Shown: in pieces, positions 1 to 8,523 of the stretch
Layout: each line of letters starts with the position of its first letter
Numbering within the stretch: position 1 is the first letter of the stretch
Source: CBDHFQ01 sp965262565
GTDB lineage: Bacteria > Bacteroidota > Bacteroidia > J057
DNA: 64,000 bases
NCBI GenBank assembly: GCA_965262565.1
Contig: CBDHFQ010000020.1
Coordinates: forward strand, 310,001 to 374,000
Reading direction: 5' to 3'
Translations under genes and position numbers: made by a program
The notes under the pieces: generated by a model
The model's input: only the letters and a program-made list of their open reading frames with translations
The model's database searches: none
What the model was told of the DNA's origin: nothing

Positions 1-1
1 T

Positions 2-241
2 ATCGCAATGCGTAATTTAGGATTACCCGTAACATATTTGGTAGCTGAAGATGAGGGACATGGTTTTCGGAAACCCATTAATAATCTGGCCCTGGTGGCT
101 GCTATGGAAAAATTCTTAGCAGAACATCTAGGAGGAAGATATCAGGAAACATTAAAGGAAGATATAAGAAAAAAGTTAGACGAATTGACCGTAGATATCT
201 ACTCCGTAGAGTTGTCTTCCTCTAATAACGAGCTCAAATAA
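2..241 (+). CDS. C-terminal fragment of an S9 (prolyl oligopeptidase family) peptidase
   Basis: Only the last 79 or so codons lie in the window; the frame is open from base 2, so the start is to the left. The piece carries the motif EDEGHGF, which in S9 serine peptidases holds the catalytic histidine, followed by the usual last helix (the segment around AAMEKFLAEHLGG). These enzymes are alpha/beta hydrolases that cleave oligopeptides, often after proline, and in Bacteroidota are commonly exported to the periplasm. The tail after the helix, rich in charged residues, is slightly longer than the minimal fold. Substrate and N-terminal propeller cannot be judged from this fragment. Confidence 0.8.
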   Translation: MAMRNLGLPVTYLVAEDEGHGFRKPINNLALVAAMEKFLAEHLGGRYQETLKEDIRKKLDELTVDIYSVELSSSNNELK

Positions 242-342
242 GTTGGGATAAATGTGTATTCTTTAGGTAGGTTGTCGGGTAGTATATGACTCATTAATAA
301 CGAAGGCTTACATTTGGTGCATAGTAATTTTCCTTGTTCAAA

Positions 343-1404
343 ATGATAAATCGCAGAATTTTTTTCCGGCAAACAAGTGCGTGGGCGTTGGGCTTAAGTG
401 CTTCTTTTATTGGCACAAAGCTATCTTCCTCCACTCACTCACCTCCTCCCAATATTATATATCCTAAAGCACTGTTTTCAGGGGCGAGAATAGGTGTGAT
501 TTCGCCATCCAGTTCTCTATCCAGAGAAAATTTCTTTCGGATGATAGATAATTTCTCAAAGCTCGGGTTTGAGATGATTTACACGGATAATTTAAGGGTG
601 AAAAAAGGCTTTTTAGCAGGAACGGATCATCAACGATTGGATGATTTGCATAGGATGTTTGAGGATGATTCCATAGATGGAATTATTTGTTCCAGAGGGG
701 GATACGGAGCCGGAAGATTACTAAACGATATAGATTTTGAATTGATCGCTAAACATCCTAAAGTATTTATAGGATATAGCGACATTACAGCACTCCTTTT
801 GGCTATTCATAAGCAAACTGGTTTGGTTTGTTTTCACGGGCCGAATGGCGATTCTACCTATTCAATTTTTTCTGAAGAGCGGTTTAGGTCATTGATCCTG
901 GAAAAAGAAGAAGGGTACCAATTATCCAAGGATGATCCCAGTTTACCAGAGGAAATGCCTACCTCTTTCAAAGAAATTCATTCGGGAGTAGCAAAAGGTC
1001 CGTTAATAGGAGGAAATCTTACGTTGATCTCTACCTTAATGGGCACTCCTTATGAAGCGGATTTTGAGGACAGAATTGTTTTTTTAGAAGATATCGGAGA
1101 ATCCCCATATCGAATAGACAGAATGTTGACTCAATTACTTCTGGCCGGAAAATTTGAAAAAGCTCGGGGAATAATGTTGGGCAATTTTGTTGATTGTGAA
1201 GTTGAGCCGGAAGATCCTGATTTTCCCGATTCTTTTTCGCTCGAAGAAGTAATCTCGGAACGCTTAGGTAGATTGAACATTCCAGTAGTAATGGGAATGC
1301 CTTTTGGACATATAAAAGAGAATGGGATCTTGCCTTTAGGAGTAGAAGCGGAATTGGATGCTGGAAATGGTACCTTGACTCTAATGAAAGCTGCAGTGAA
1401 ATAA
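343..1404 (+). CDS. LD-carboxypeptidase (muramoyltetrapeptide carboxypeptidase, S66 family)
   Basis: The protein matches the S66 family, which removes the terminal D-alanine from murein tetrapeptides during peptidoglycan recycling. Seen in the sequence: GARIGVISPSS near the mature N-terminus, SRGGYGAGRLL, the nucleophile elbow GYSDITALL (Ser about 146), a GGNL strand, FLEDIGESPYRIDRML with the expected acidic residue, and a late MPFGH histidine. This is the full S66 set of Ser, Glu and His. The N-terminus MINRRIFFRQTS followed by a hydrophobic stretch looks like a signal peptide, possibly Tat-like because of the RR pair. I chose the ATG at 343 over an in-frame TTG at 334. An exported form is unusual for a cytosolic recycling enzyme and suggests action on periplasmic murein peptides. 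Confidence 0.9.
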   Translation: MINRRIFFRQTSAWALGLSASFIGTKLSSSTHSPPPNIIYPKALFSGARIGVISPSSSLSRENFFRMIDNFSKLGFEMIYTDNLRVKKGFLAGTDHQRLDDLHRMFEDDSIDGIICSRGGYGAGRLLNDIDFELIAKHPKVFIGYSDITALLLAIHKQTGLVCFHGPNGDSTYSIFSEERFRSLILEKEEGYQLSKDDPSLPEEMPTSFKEIHSGVAKGPLIGGNLTLISTLMGTPYEADFEDRIVFLEDIGESPYRIDRMLTQLLLAGKFEKARGIMLGNFVDCEVEPEDPDFPDSFSLEEVISERLGRLNIPVVMGMPFGHIKENGILPLGVEAELDAGNGTLTLMKAAVK

Positions 1405-1483
1405 AAAGGTTTGTGAAACTAAATTCATTGAAGAAGTAAATTGATGCTGTCTTAAGAGAAAAGGATTTATAAGGAAAATAGAT

Positions 1484-2947
1484 TTACCAACTTTCCAGAG
1501 GCTTAACTGCGAGTTTAGCTTCCTCTTCTTCCATTAATTGATATATATAATTGAGTTGTATGTCTTCGTGCGATAGATAATCACATAGTGTAGGTTCTAT
1601 CCAAATATCTGGGAGCAATCCCCTGTTTTTATTTTTCGGAGTTGGAAGTTGGATATTGAATGCTTTTTGAGGAATGCTAATTTTTAATTTGGAATAAGGG
1701 AGGGTTAATTTTTTGAAAAATCCGGCCATAAATCCTTCATATCTACTAGAGGTTTCTGTACCGATGATAAGTGCACATGCATAATATCGGGCAAGTGCTG
1801 CGAACTTAGATCCTGCAGAAAAGGTACCCGCATTAGTTAGAATATAAAGCTCTCCCTTAAAGGGAGTATGTTTAACTTGAGGTAACAAATAAGCGTTGGG
1901 TATTCCTTCAATAGATTCAGATACGGTGATCGCCTTTTCTCGTTTTCCCGTTAGGGTTTCGTCCATGACATAGGATAACAGTTCAAACATACTGGAAAGA
2001 TTTCCACCAGAATTATTTCTAACATCGATAATCAAACGATTTACTCCCTTTTCTGTTATTTCATGGAAAGTCTCCTGTAGTAATTGAGTAAAATTTGTCT
2101 TCCATTGACGGTAACTCTTATTGTAAAAAGTTTTGACCTTAAGTAAAGCACAATCCAGATCTTCATTAAAACTCAGGTGAAAAAGATGATCTATATTCCG
2201 GTCATTTTCTGTGTTGCGATAACGTTCATTTTCCAGGGATTTCATTTCCAGTTCTGTTAATGCTTTAATTTTACACGTATAGATGAGTTGTTCTTCTTCC
2301 CTAAAAATCTTCAATTGAAACGAATCGGGAGTGCCAATGTGATAGTAATAATAGTAGGGGAACTCTTTGGATAGGTCTATAAACTTTGAATGAGCCATAT
2401 GACCATCAGAGGGAACAAAAGGGGCGAGTTTCTCAAAAATGTGGTAAATCTGTAGTTGATTTATAGACAGCAGAATATCTCCCTGTCTGATGCGAGGATC
2501 ATTGCTTAGGTTTTGTTTTACAACAGCATGCCCGGCAATAAAGTCTAAGTCTAAAGGAAAAAATAATCTTTTTGTATCCAGGATATTTAATGGACCGAAG
2601 GAGGTTCCGGGAAAAAGCACCTTACAGTGTCGTTCCTGTGTTTTTGCAACTATTTTGGAAACCATTCTGAAAAAAGCCGCTTCTGATATGGAGTCTGGAA
2701 TATTAGACATTCCAGAGGTAAGGCTGTCTAATGTCCTATCAAAAGACAATTTATCTTCTGGAGATAAAAACAGCTCATTTGGGAAACTGAGATTTTTTTT
2801 AAGAAATGCCAAATCAGTCCTGATCTGTTTAGCATCCAGAATTTTCTCTTGAGCGTAAGAGGCAAGAGAGGTAATTATAATAATAAACACAATCGGATAG
2901 GATGGTCTCAATATCATCGGCATAATAATGAATATACAATTTTTCAT
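1484..2947 (-). CDS. S41 family (C-terminal processing-like) serine peptidase, exported
   Basis: The protein starts with a long hydrophobic signal sequence ending near SYAQ (about residue 33). A PDZ-like segment lies around residues 154-166 (RQGDILLSINQLQI). The tail-specific protease core follows: LIIDVRNNSGGN at 305-316, then YILTNAGTFSAGSKFAALA at 368-386, where Ser377 in TFSAG is the expected nucleophile. Closing motifs include GTETS and a late RGLLPDIWIEP segment typical of Bacteroidota S41 proteins. At 487 residues it is normal for the family. Probable role: periplasmic or surface proteolysis; the substrate is unknown. It faces the LD-carboxypeptidase gene tail to tail with 79 bp between. 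Confidence 0.88.
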   Translation of the reverse strand: MKNCIFIIMPMILRPSYPIVFIIIITSLASYAQEKILDAKQIRTDLAFLKKNLSFPNELFLSPEDKLSFDRTLDSLTSGMSNIPDSISEAAFFRMVSKIVAKTQERHCKVLFPGTSFGPLNILDTKRLFFPLDLDFIAGHAVVKQNLSNDPRIRQGDILLSINQLQIYHIFEKLAPFVPSDGHMAHSKFIDLSKEFPYYYYYHIGTPDSFQLKIFREEEQLIYTCKIKALTELEMKSLENERYRNTENDRNIDHLFHLSFNEDLDCALLKVKTFYNKSYRQWKTNFTQLLQETFHEITEKGVNRLIIDVRNNSGGNLSSMFELLSYVMDETLTGKREKAITVSESIEGIPNAYLLPQVKHTPFKGELYILTNAGTFSAGSKFAALARYYACALIIGTETSSRYEGFMAGFFKKLTLPYSKLKISIPQKAFNIQLPTPKNKNRGLLPDIWIEPTLCDYLSHEDIQLNYIYQLMEEEEAKLAVKPLESW

Positions 2948-2995
2948 TTATTGTTCTAACCAATTATGCATGGATAAACGGAACCAGGTATAGCG

Positions 2996-3026
2996 AAAAG
3001 AGGATGAACACTTTTGTGCCATCCTC
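2996..3026 (-). terminator. Probable terminator of the 3066-3734 lipoprotein gene
   Basis: Seven-base arms GAGGATG (3000-3006) and CATCCTC (3020-3026) are complementary, with an inner CAC/GTG pair in the loop. Read on the minus strand the hairpin is followed by TTTT. It lies 40 bp past the stop of the lipoprotein gene and before the S41 gene, so it would separate the two. Confidence 0.55.
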
Positions 3027-3065
3027 AGTATATATTATTCTTCTACGTTCAGGGAGTCATTGAGT

Positions 3066-3734
3066 TTACTGTGCAGCTTCAGCGCGTAGTACTAAAGAAA
3101 GTTGGAAGCAATCTACTAATGCGCGTTTGTCAGAAGCTGGAAGTTCAGCATCACTATAAGAATCCGGTCCCCAATATCTGATATTTACGGGTCCTTCTGA
3201 TTTAGCAATAGCTTCCAGAATACCATTATCTCTATAGTTAGTATAATTGATGATTTCAAAGACACGATCATCAGACTTCATCGTATTATTTTCATTTTCA
3301 CTCTGTGCGATTTTCTCGGATTTCATTTTTTCTTCTCCAATGGTGGCTTCTATGTATGTATGCTTGATCGGATTTCCTGCATAAAATACACTGGTCAAAT
3401 AAAAATATCCGGTCTTATTTACATCTGCAGTTAAGGTTCTACGTTTAGGGGCTTGCTGGTTCCAGTGATTATGGTAGTACCAACCTGCTTCTTCATTAAA
3501 GGTAAATTTTGACTTTAGCTCTGCGATAGATTCTTCAGTAAAAACAAGTTCTCCATCATTAGCAGAGGCCTCTTCTTCAGCGCTTGGTGTTTCGGTACTT
3601 GTTTCAGCCGATTGTTGGCCAGATGGACCACAACTGTAAATACTGAAGCTACCTAGCAGAAATATAGCCATGAATAGATTTCTATATGTTCTTAGAGACC
3701 GCTTGGAATGATGGGTAGTATAAATCCTTTCCAT
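3066..3734 (-). CDS. Hypothetical lipoprotein
   Basis: I do not recognise this family. After a basic N-terminus there is a hydrophobic stretch ending in a lipobox-like SIYSC (Cys about 35), so a lipid-anchored protein is likely. A low-complexity linker rich in Ser, Thr, Glu and Ala (about 37-60) leads to a folded region of about 150 residues. That region contains FNEEAGWYYHNHWNQQ, then alternating strands, RVFEIINYTNY and VNIRYWGPDSYSD, which suggest a compact beta-rich domain exposed to the periplasm or cell surface. The gene is divergent from the voltage-sensor gene at 3858 and appears to be transcribed alone, since a terminator-like hairpin follows it. Function unknown. Confidence 0.7.
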   Translation of the reverse strand: MERIYTTHHSKRSLRTYRNLFMAIFLLGSFSIYSCGPSGQQSAETSTETPSAEEEASANDGELVFTEESIAELKSKFTFNEEAGWYYHNHWNQQAPKRRTLTADVNKTGYFYLTSVFYAGNPIKHTYIEATIGEEKMKSEKIAQSENENNTMKSDDRVFEIINYTNYRDNGILEAIAKSEGPVNIRYWGPDSYSDAELPASDKRALVDCFQLSLVLRAEAAQ

Positions 3735-3857
3735 ATGCCTAATAGATTAAATTGTTAAAAGTGAAATTCAATATATAGTGTATGACAAATTTAATGAAAT
3801 TATATTAATCCTCTGAAATGATCCATTTTTGATTGTGCGATTTTAAAAAAATATTAT

Positions 3858-4901
3858 ATGGGATTACGTGTTCATATTGAGAAATTTCATGCAAATGAGG
3901 CATTTTGGACGATTACGGATATCATAATGTTAATTCTATTATCTGTTCACATTGGAATAATGTCTATCGAGTGGATGCTGGGAGCAAGAATAATTATGGA
4001 GAGTTTCGCTTCTATGACTCCTGTCGCTTATGAGTGGTATATTCAACACATTCATGAAAATTTCGTGATTATAGATCTAATTTTCGTCTCCATTTATATT
4101 GGAGAATTATTTTTGCGTTGGTTTGTAGCTATAGTCACAAATAAATATCATCGCTGGTTTTTTTATCCTTTCATTCACTGGTATGATGTATTAGGATCAA
4201 TTCCTTTGGGGTCATTTCGATTTTTGAGAATATTTCGAATTTTCTCCGTTCTGGCCAGGCTTCAGAAAAAAGGCATAGTGGATCTTAAGGATACTTATTT
4301 TTTTAATACATACGATAAGTATGCGAACATCATCATGGAAGAGCTGTCCGATAGAGTAGTGCTAAAAGTATTGGAAGGGGTTCAGGAAGAGGTTAAAAGG
4401 GGTACGCCATTAATGGATGAAATTATTACACAAGTGATTTTACCCCGGAGAGTTGTGTTAGTTGAGTGGTTATCCAATCGTATTCAGCAGATTGTATCCC
4501 ATGCCTCTGACAGACATCAAAAGCATATTCGGATGTATTTGGAAGATTTGGTGGAAAAAGCGGTAGATAGAAATAAAGAATTTAAGAACATAGAAAGAAT
4601 TCCCGGCATAGGAGGAATGATTAGCCATCAGGTGGAAAGAGCGATTAGTGATATTACCTTCAATGTACTTAATGGAATAATTCAAGACTTAGCCAGTCCA
4701 CATAATCGCGAAATCATAGATGAACTAGCTGAGATGGGTTTTGAGGCCGTACTTAATAATGGAAACGGTCAGGTCGATCAAATGATTATTGAAGCATTGA
4801 TTCAATCCTTGGAACTAGTTAAAAAGCAAGTAACAGTAAAGAATTGGAAGATCAAGTATGGTTCAGGAGATGAGGTGGAACTGCTCAGCCTTCTTGATTA
4901 A
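3858..4901 (+). CDS. Membrane protein with a voltage-sensor-like domain and no pore module
   Basis: Four membrane segments can be drawn in the first 136 residues: S1 about 17-40, S2 about 68-93, S3 about 99-116 and S4 about 117-135. The residues resemble voltage-gated channel sensors. S2 carries the E-L-x-L-R pattern (Glu83, Arg87). S3 has the conserved Asp110 and Pro116 (WYDVLGSIP). S4 has arginines every third residue at 121, 124 and 127 (FRFLRIFRIF), plus 134. No S5-pore-S6 follows. Instead there are about 210 mostly helical, charged, soluble-looking residues of a type I do not know. Related architectures are voltage-gated proton channels and voltage-sensor phosphatases, but no phosphatase CX5R motif is present. 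The gene overlaps the 3' end of the response-regulator gene by 39 bp. The domain reading is by eye; function is inferred. Confidence 0.6.
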   Translation: MGLRVHIEKFHANEAFWTITDIIMLILLSVHIGIMSIEWMLGARIIMESFASMTPVAYEWYIQHIHENFVIIDLIFVSIYIGELFLRWFVAIVTNKYHRWFFYPFIHWYDVLGSIPLGSFRFLRIFRIFSVLARLQKKGIVDLKDTYFFNTYDKYANIIMEELSDRVVLKVLEGVQEEVKRGTPLMDEIITQVILPRRVVLVEWLSNRIQQIVSHASDRHQKHIRMYLEDLVEKAVDRNKEFKNIERIPGIGGMISHQVERAISDITFNVLNGIIQDLASPHNREIIDELAEMGFEAVLNNGNGQVDQMIIEALIQSLELVKKQVTVKNWKIKYGSGDEVELLSLLD

Positions 4902-5516
4902 CTCTACCACATTCTTAACTTTGAGCTTCTTCATGAGATTAAACCGATGAGTTTCAATCGTTCTGATGCTTTTATCCAAAAGAGTAGCAATTTTTCTGTT
5001 GCTGTGCCCTTCTACTATGAGCGAAAGAATTTGTTTTTCTCTTTTCGTCAATTCGGGAATTTCGGGAACATGCTCTTTATTCTCTGAGTTAGTGGATTTA
5101 TTAAGAATTTTATCGATTAAAATATGAGAAATAGATCCACTAAAGTATTTTTCTCCTTGATGAATAAAATTGATCGCCTTAATGAATTCTATTCGATTAG
5201 TATCTTTTAGTAAATATCCTGAAGCCCCTGATTCTATGGACTGAATGACGTACTCTTCGGTATCATGCATGGAGAGCATCATGATTTTTACCTTGGGAAA
5301 TAATTTTCGGATTTTTCTAGAAGCTTCAATACCATTCATTACGGGCATTCTGATGTCTAGAATAGCTATATCGGGCTGTGTTTCCCGAATTTTTTCTATA
5401 GCTTCTTCTCCATTACTTACCTCTCCGGTAACGTGAATATTCGGAGCTTCTTCTAATAACGCTTTTATGCCATCCCTCACTAAGGAATGGTCATCTGCTA
5501 ATACAACTTTAATCAC
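4863..5516 (-). CDS. NarL/FixJ-type response regulator (REC plus LuxR-type HTH)
   Basis: A receiver domain fills residues 1-120, with the acidic pair ADDH at 7-10, the phospho-acceptor Asp54 (AILDIRMP) and the conserved Lys in GYLLKDT. A LuxR-type helix-turn-helix follows (LTKREKQILSLIVEGHSNRKIA ... TIETHRFNLMKKL). This is a DNA-binding transcription regulator controlled by aspartate phosphorylation. It lies 59 bp downstream of the histidine-kinase-like gene at 5576-6640 on the same strand, so the two probably form an operon and a signalling pair. Its 3' end overlaps the convergent voltage-sensor gene by 39 bp. Confidence 0.93.
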   Translation of the reverse strand: MIKVVLADDHSLVRDGIKALLEEAPNIHVTGEVSNGEEAIEKIRETQPDIAILDIRMPVMNGIEASRKIRKLFPKVKIMMLSMHDTEEYVIQSIESGASGYLLKDTNRIEFIKAINFIHQGEKYFSGSISHILIDKILNKSTNSENKEHVPEIPELTKREKQILSLIVEGHSNRKIATLLDKSIRTIETHRFNLMKKLKVKNVVELIKKAEQFHLIS

Positions 5517-5575
5517 TTTATGGGCGTTTTTCTTGGTCTATCTGCTAAATATACAAAAATTGAAAAGTCTTACCT

Positions 5576-6640
5576 TTACATTATAGGGATTTGTATACTT
5601 ATTTGATAATTTTTTTTGTTTAACCTGTGAAAATCCAGGTTTCCTTCCAGAATATGAACTCTTTCTTTAGCTGTTTGTAGCAATACATATTCAGGTTGGT
5701 CAGCATTAATTTCAGTAGGTATTTCTAAGGTGAAATTTTCTTTCGTTTCGAAATTTAGGATAGTAGCGATGAATTTATACTCTTTTTTCAGTAGGATATG
5801 AATATTTCCAACCTGAGAAATACTCAATAGGAATTCGAGGCAGTCCTGAATAGTATTATATAATGGAATTTCCATTTCTTGTTTTAATCGTGAGTGATGG
5901 CAGGAATGCTCGAAACTGATATCTATTTGATGAGAGGCCTTCAGTAATTTTATTAATTTATTTATACTTGAAATAAGTCCGAAATCCTGAAGTTCCATCG
6001 GCTGAAGTCTGGTAGAAAGTTGTTTTACTTCTTGGAGAATTTCATTAATAAATGTCTCTATTTTATTGACTTTGTTTTTAGCTTCCTCAATACGATCAAA
6101 ATCTATGGCGTGAAGATGATATTTAGTGGCTACCAGCTTTTGAGCTAAATGTTCATGAAGAAGGACGGACATTTTTAATCTTTCATCATCTAACGAGGAG
6201 ATAATGGCTTTGGTAGGATTATGAGAAGATTTCATAGTCAATGGTTTATCTACTATTTGAGTTTTGAGTTGAGAAGAGTTACATAATTTGAGGTACCATT
6301 TAAGCTTAGAGGCGTAAGGGAAGAGCAATAGTAAGTATCCTGCTACTATGACTGAGAAATAGATCAGGCAAAAAATTCCAATGGCTTGTCGAAGAAAAGC
6401 AATTTGTTTGAGGGGAGGTACAGCATTAACATTGTAATCTATCAGTGTATAATAAATAAAAGTGATAGAACATATGAGCACCAATACTAAAGTGATACCT
6501 AAAAACACCTTCAGATTAAGAATAAATGAATGAGTTGATCTTGCCATCTCATTTTGAAGATAGGTGAATTGCTTTGAAGCTAAATTTTTCTTCTGATATA
6601 CTTCTCTTTGATAGATCATTTCTTGTAAAAAATGCGACAA
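5576..6640 (-). CDS. Membrane histidine-kinase-like protein with degenerate ATPase domain
   Basis: Two membrane helices lie at about 45-65 and 86-108. They are followed by a dimerisation segment of the NarX/DegS (HisKA_3) type: ERLKMSVLLHEHLAQKL at 153-169, where His162 aligns with the phospho-histidine of the LHDxxxQxL motif. Later RLQPMELQDFGLISSI matches the link into the ATPase domain. The C-terminal region keeps the length and strand pattern of an HATPase, but the N-box asparagine is not visible (TIQDCLEFLLSISQ in its place) and there is no DxGxG box. It may therefore not bind ATP, and could act as a phosphatase, a scaffold or a partner for another kinase. It is paired with the NarL-type regulator downstream. 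Confidence 0.72.
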   Translation of the reverse strand: MSHFLQEMIYQREVYQKKNLASKQFTYLQNEMARSTHSFILNLKVFLGITLVLVLICSITFIYYTLIDYNVNAVPPLKQIAFLRQAIGIFCLIYFSVIVAGYLLLLFPYASKLKWYLKLCNSSQLKTQIVDKPLTMKSSHNPTKAIISSLDDERLKMSVLLHEHLAQKLVATKYHLHAIDFDRIEEAKNKVNKIETFINEILQEVKQLSTRLQPMELQDFGLISSINKLIKLLKASHQIDISFEHSCHHSRLKQEMEIPLYNTIQDCLEFLLSISQVGNIHILLKKEYKFIATILNFETKENFTLEIPTEINADQPEYVLLQTAKERVHILEGNLDFHRLNKKNYQISIQIPIM

Positions 6641-6652
6641 TACTCCATAAGC

Positions 6653-6675
6653 TTTATTTCTAGCTTAGAAATAAA
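6653..6675. promoter_or_regulatory. Perfect palindrome between divergent kinase and DUF1223 genes
   Basis: Ten-base arms TTTATTTCTA (6653-6662) and TAGAAATAAA (6666-6675) are perfectly complementary around a 3-base spacer. The element fills half of the 46-bp gap between two divergent start codons, a position suited to an operator for a dimeric regulator. There is no T-run that would make it a terminator, and no gene ends here. The regulator is not known; the adjacent NarL-type protein is an obvious candidate. Confidence 0.5.
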
Positions 6676-6686
6676 ACATATAGTCT

Positions 6687-7475
6687 ATGCTTATTGTACA
6701 AAAGTTTGCCTATGAATTAATCTCCTTAAGTTTAATGGGATTAATATGCCTAGGTTTCATGTGGCCTGAGGAATCAAAAAATCTTAATTCAAATGAGCCA
6801 GGTTTTGCGGTGTTAGAATTATTTACATCCCAAGGATGTTCTAGTTGTCCGCCAGCGGATCGCCTGTTAAACCAAATTTTAGACCAAGCCGAAGCTGAAA
6901 AGTCACCCGTTTACGGACTTTCTTTTCATGTTGATTATTGGAATTATATAGGATGGGAGGATCCCTACAGTAGTAAAGAATGGTCAAAACGCCAACGAAA
7001 TTATGCTCAAGTAACCGGAGATCGACGAGTATATACCCCTCAATTAATGGTAAATGGGAAAGATGGACTTGTAGGCTCTGATAAAGAGAATGCTTACAGA
7101 GCTATAGAAAAGGCTTTAAACACTCCTGCTGAAGTACAATTAGACATACAGGTGGAGGCACAGAAAGAGCAACACCAATTGATCGTGAATTATTTGGTAG
7201 AGGGAGATTGGAAAGATCGCTTATTAAACCTGGCCATCGTACAAGAAGAAGCAGAAAACTATGTTAAAAGAGGGGAAAATGCTACTAAAACACTTTATCA
7301 TATGAATGTAGTCAGAGCCATGACTACAACTTCCATTGTCGAGGCGAACGGCTCAATAGAAATAACCATTCCAGAGGAATTATCCTGGGAACAGGTTAAA
7401 TTAATTTCTTATGTTCAGCATCCTCAGACATATCATATTACAGGTGTGGCGCGTGTTTCTTTGGAGAGTCTTTAA
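6687..7475 (+). CDS. DUF1223 family thioredoxin-fold protein, exported
   Basis: The protein matches DUF1223: AVLELFTSQGCSSCPPADRLL near the N-terminus with a CxxC pair at Cys51 and Cys54, then FHVDYWNYIGWEDPYSS, TPQLMVNGKDGLVGSD and a C-terminal beta-sandwich-like part. The CxxC sits where thioredoxins keep their redox pair, so a secreted disulfide-related role is plausible but unproven. A hydrophobic stretch at residues 11-25 can serve as a signal peptide or membrane anchor. It is divergent from the kinase gene, with only 46 bp between starts. Its 3' end lies 13 bp from the convergent gene at 7489. Confidence 0.85.
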   Translation: MLIVQKFAYELISLSLMGLICLGFMWPEESKNLNSNEPGFAVLELFTSQGCSSCPPADRLLNQILDQAEAEKSPVYGLSFHVDYWNYIGWEDPYSSKEWSKRQRNYAQVTGDRRVYTPQLMVNGKDGLVGSDKENAYRAIEKALNTPAEVQLDIQVEAQKEQHQLIVNYLVEGDWKDRLLNLAIVQEEAENYVKRGENATKTLYHMNVVRAMTTTSIVEANGSIEITIPEELSWEQVKLISYVQHPQTYHITGVARVSLESL

Positions 7476-7488
7476 GATTAAGATTTTT

Positions 7489-8523
7489 CTACACTGTCAG
7501 GGAACCAAAAATAGAAGATTTTATTTCCTCGATCAATGTTACTTCTTCATCTATTTCCAGAATGATTCCCATAATATCAGCTATATCTTCCAGGCTTAAA
7601 TATGCTTCAAAGGTAGGTAGATAAATCTTTTTGGGCTTGTATTTTAATCTTTTGATGATGTCAATGAGGCGAACCTGTAACAGTTCTAATAGCTCATTAG
7701 GCTTGAAAAGATCATGACCAATAATAATCCCTGTTTCAATATTGACAACAATCAGCATTTGGGGGTAGTAAGGTCTTTCTTTAGGACCCCCTAAAGGATT
7801 CGGAAAATAAAATATATCTATGAGCCAGGAAGTATTGGCCGTAGGAACATTAGTTATATTGCTCAAAAGGAAAATGCGATTAACTTTGATGGGAGGTTTT
7901 AGCGCTACATAAGGCCGAACCTCTATCCATTCATCTTTCCAGCTTTTTTCTTTTTCGTGAAAAACACATTTCCTAACGAGTATGTATTTACCAATTCCTG
8001 AATAATCTAAAAGATCTTTGTCAATTTTTACTCGTTTTGCCATGAATATGCACTGCTCAAGAGCTTCCAGCAAAAATAAGGCTTGAGAAGACTTCTCGAT
8101 TATCCAGGGAGCTAAGCCAGGGAAGAAGTCCCTAAAAGAGGGGAAGTATAGGTCTGAACTTAATTCATATCCACACTGATTAAGAATATCCCTATCAAAT
8201 GGTTCAAGTTCAGAAGCTCTTTTGAATATAAGTTTTAGACAATTTTGATGGAGTACATCAGGTATAACAGAATCTGTCTGAGTATTTTTAAAATGTTCTT
8301 CAAATGCTGCGAATCCTGACCGACCTTTATAGATAATTAATCCCTTATCTATTTGATTAGCGCCTAGAACTGAACAATAATCAATTTCATCTGAGTAACT
8401 ATTCTCTACGCCAAACACATCGACTTCATACATCCATTTCCAAGGAGATAAAGAGAAAAATTCAAAAGCTTTTTCAAATAATTTTCTCCATAATGAAATT
8501 GGGATGTTGGTCTCTTTCGTCAT
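7489..8523 (-). CDS. Uncharacterised protein resembling DUF7309/DUF6930 proteins
   Basis: No signal peptide or membrane segment is seen, so the protein is probably cytoplasmic. The N-terminal third (WRKLFEKAFEFFSLSPWKWMYE ... YCSVLGANQIDKGLIIYKGRSGF) resembles the DUF7309-type module. The last third (IIGHDLFKPNELLELLQVRLIDIIKRLKYKPKKIYL ... EIDEEVTLIEEI) resembles DUF6930, both from memory. Proteins with this layout occur in many bacteria and have no established function. It stands alone between leuS and the convergent DUF1223 gene. Confidence 0.6.
   Translation of the reverse strand: MTKETNIPISLWRKLFEKAFEFFSLSPWKWMYEVDVFGVENSYSDEIDYCSVLGANQIDKGLIIYKGRSGFAAFEEHFKNTQTDSVIPDVLHQNCLKLIFKRASELEPFDRDILNQCGYELSSDLYFPSFRDFFPGLAPWIIEKSSQALFLLEALEQCIFMAKRVKIDKDLLDYSGIGKYILVRKCVFHEKEKSWKDEWIEVRPYVALKPPIKVNRIFLLSNITNVPTANTSWLIDIFYFPNPLGGPKERPYYPQMLIVVNIETGIIIGHDLFKPNELLELLQVRLIDIIKRLKYKPKKIYLPTFEAYLSLEDIADIMGIILEIDEEVTLIEEIKSSIFGSLTV

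Noticed and set aside
2490..2852. 120-codon open frame on the plus strand
   Set aside because: It lies fully inside the S41 peptidase gene on the other strand and shows no domain.
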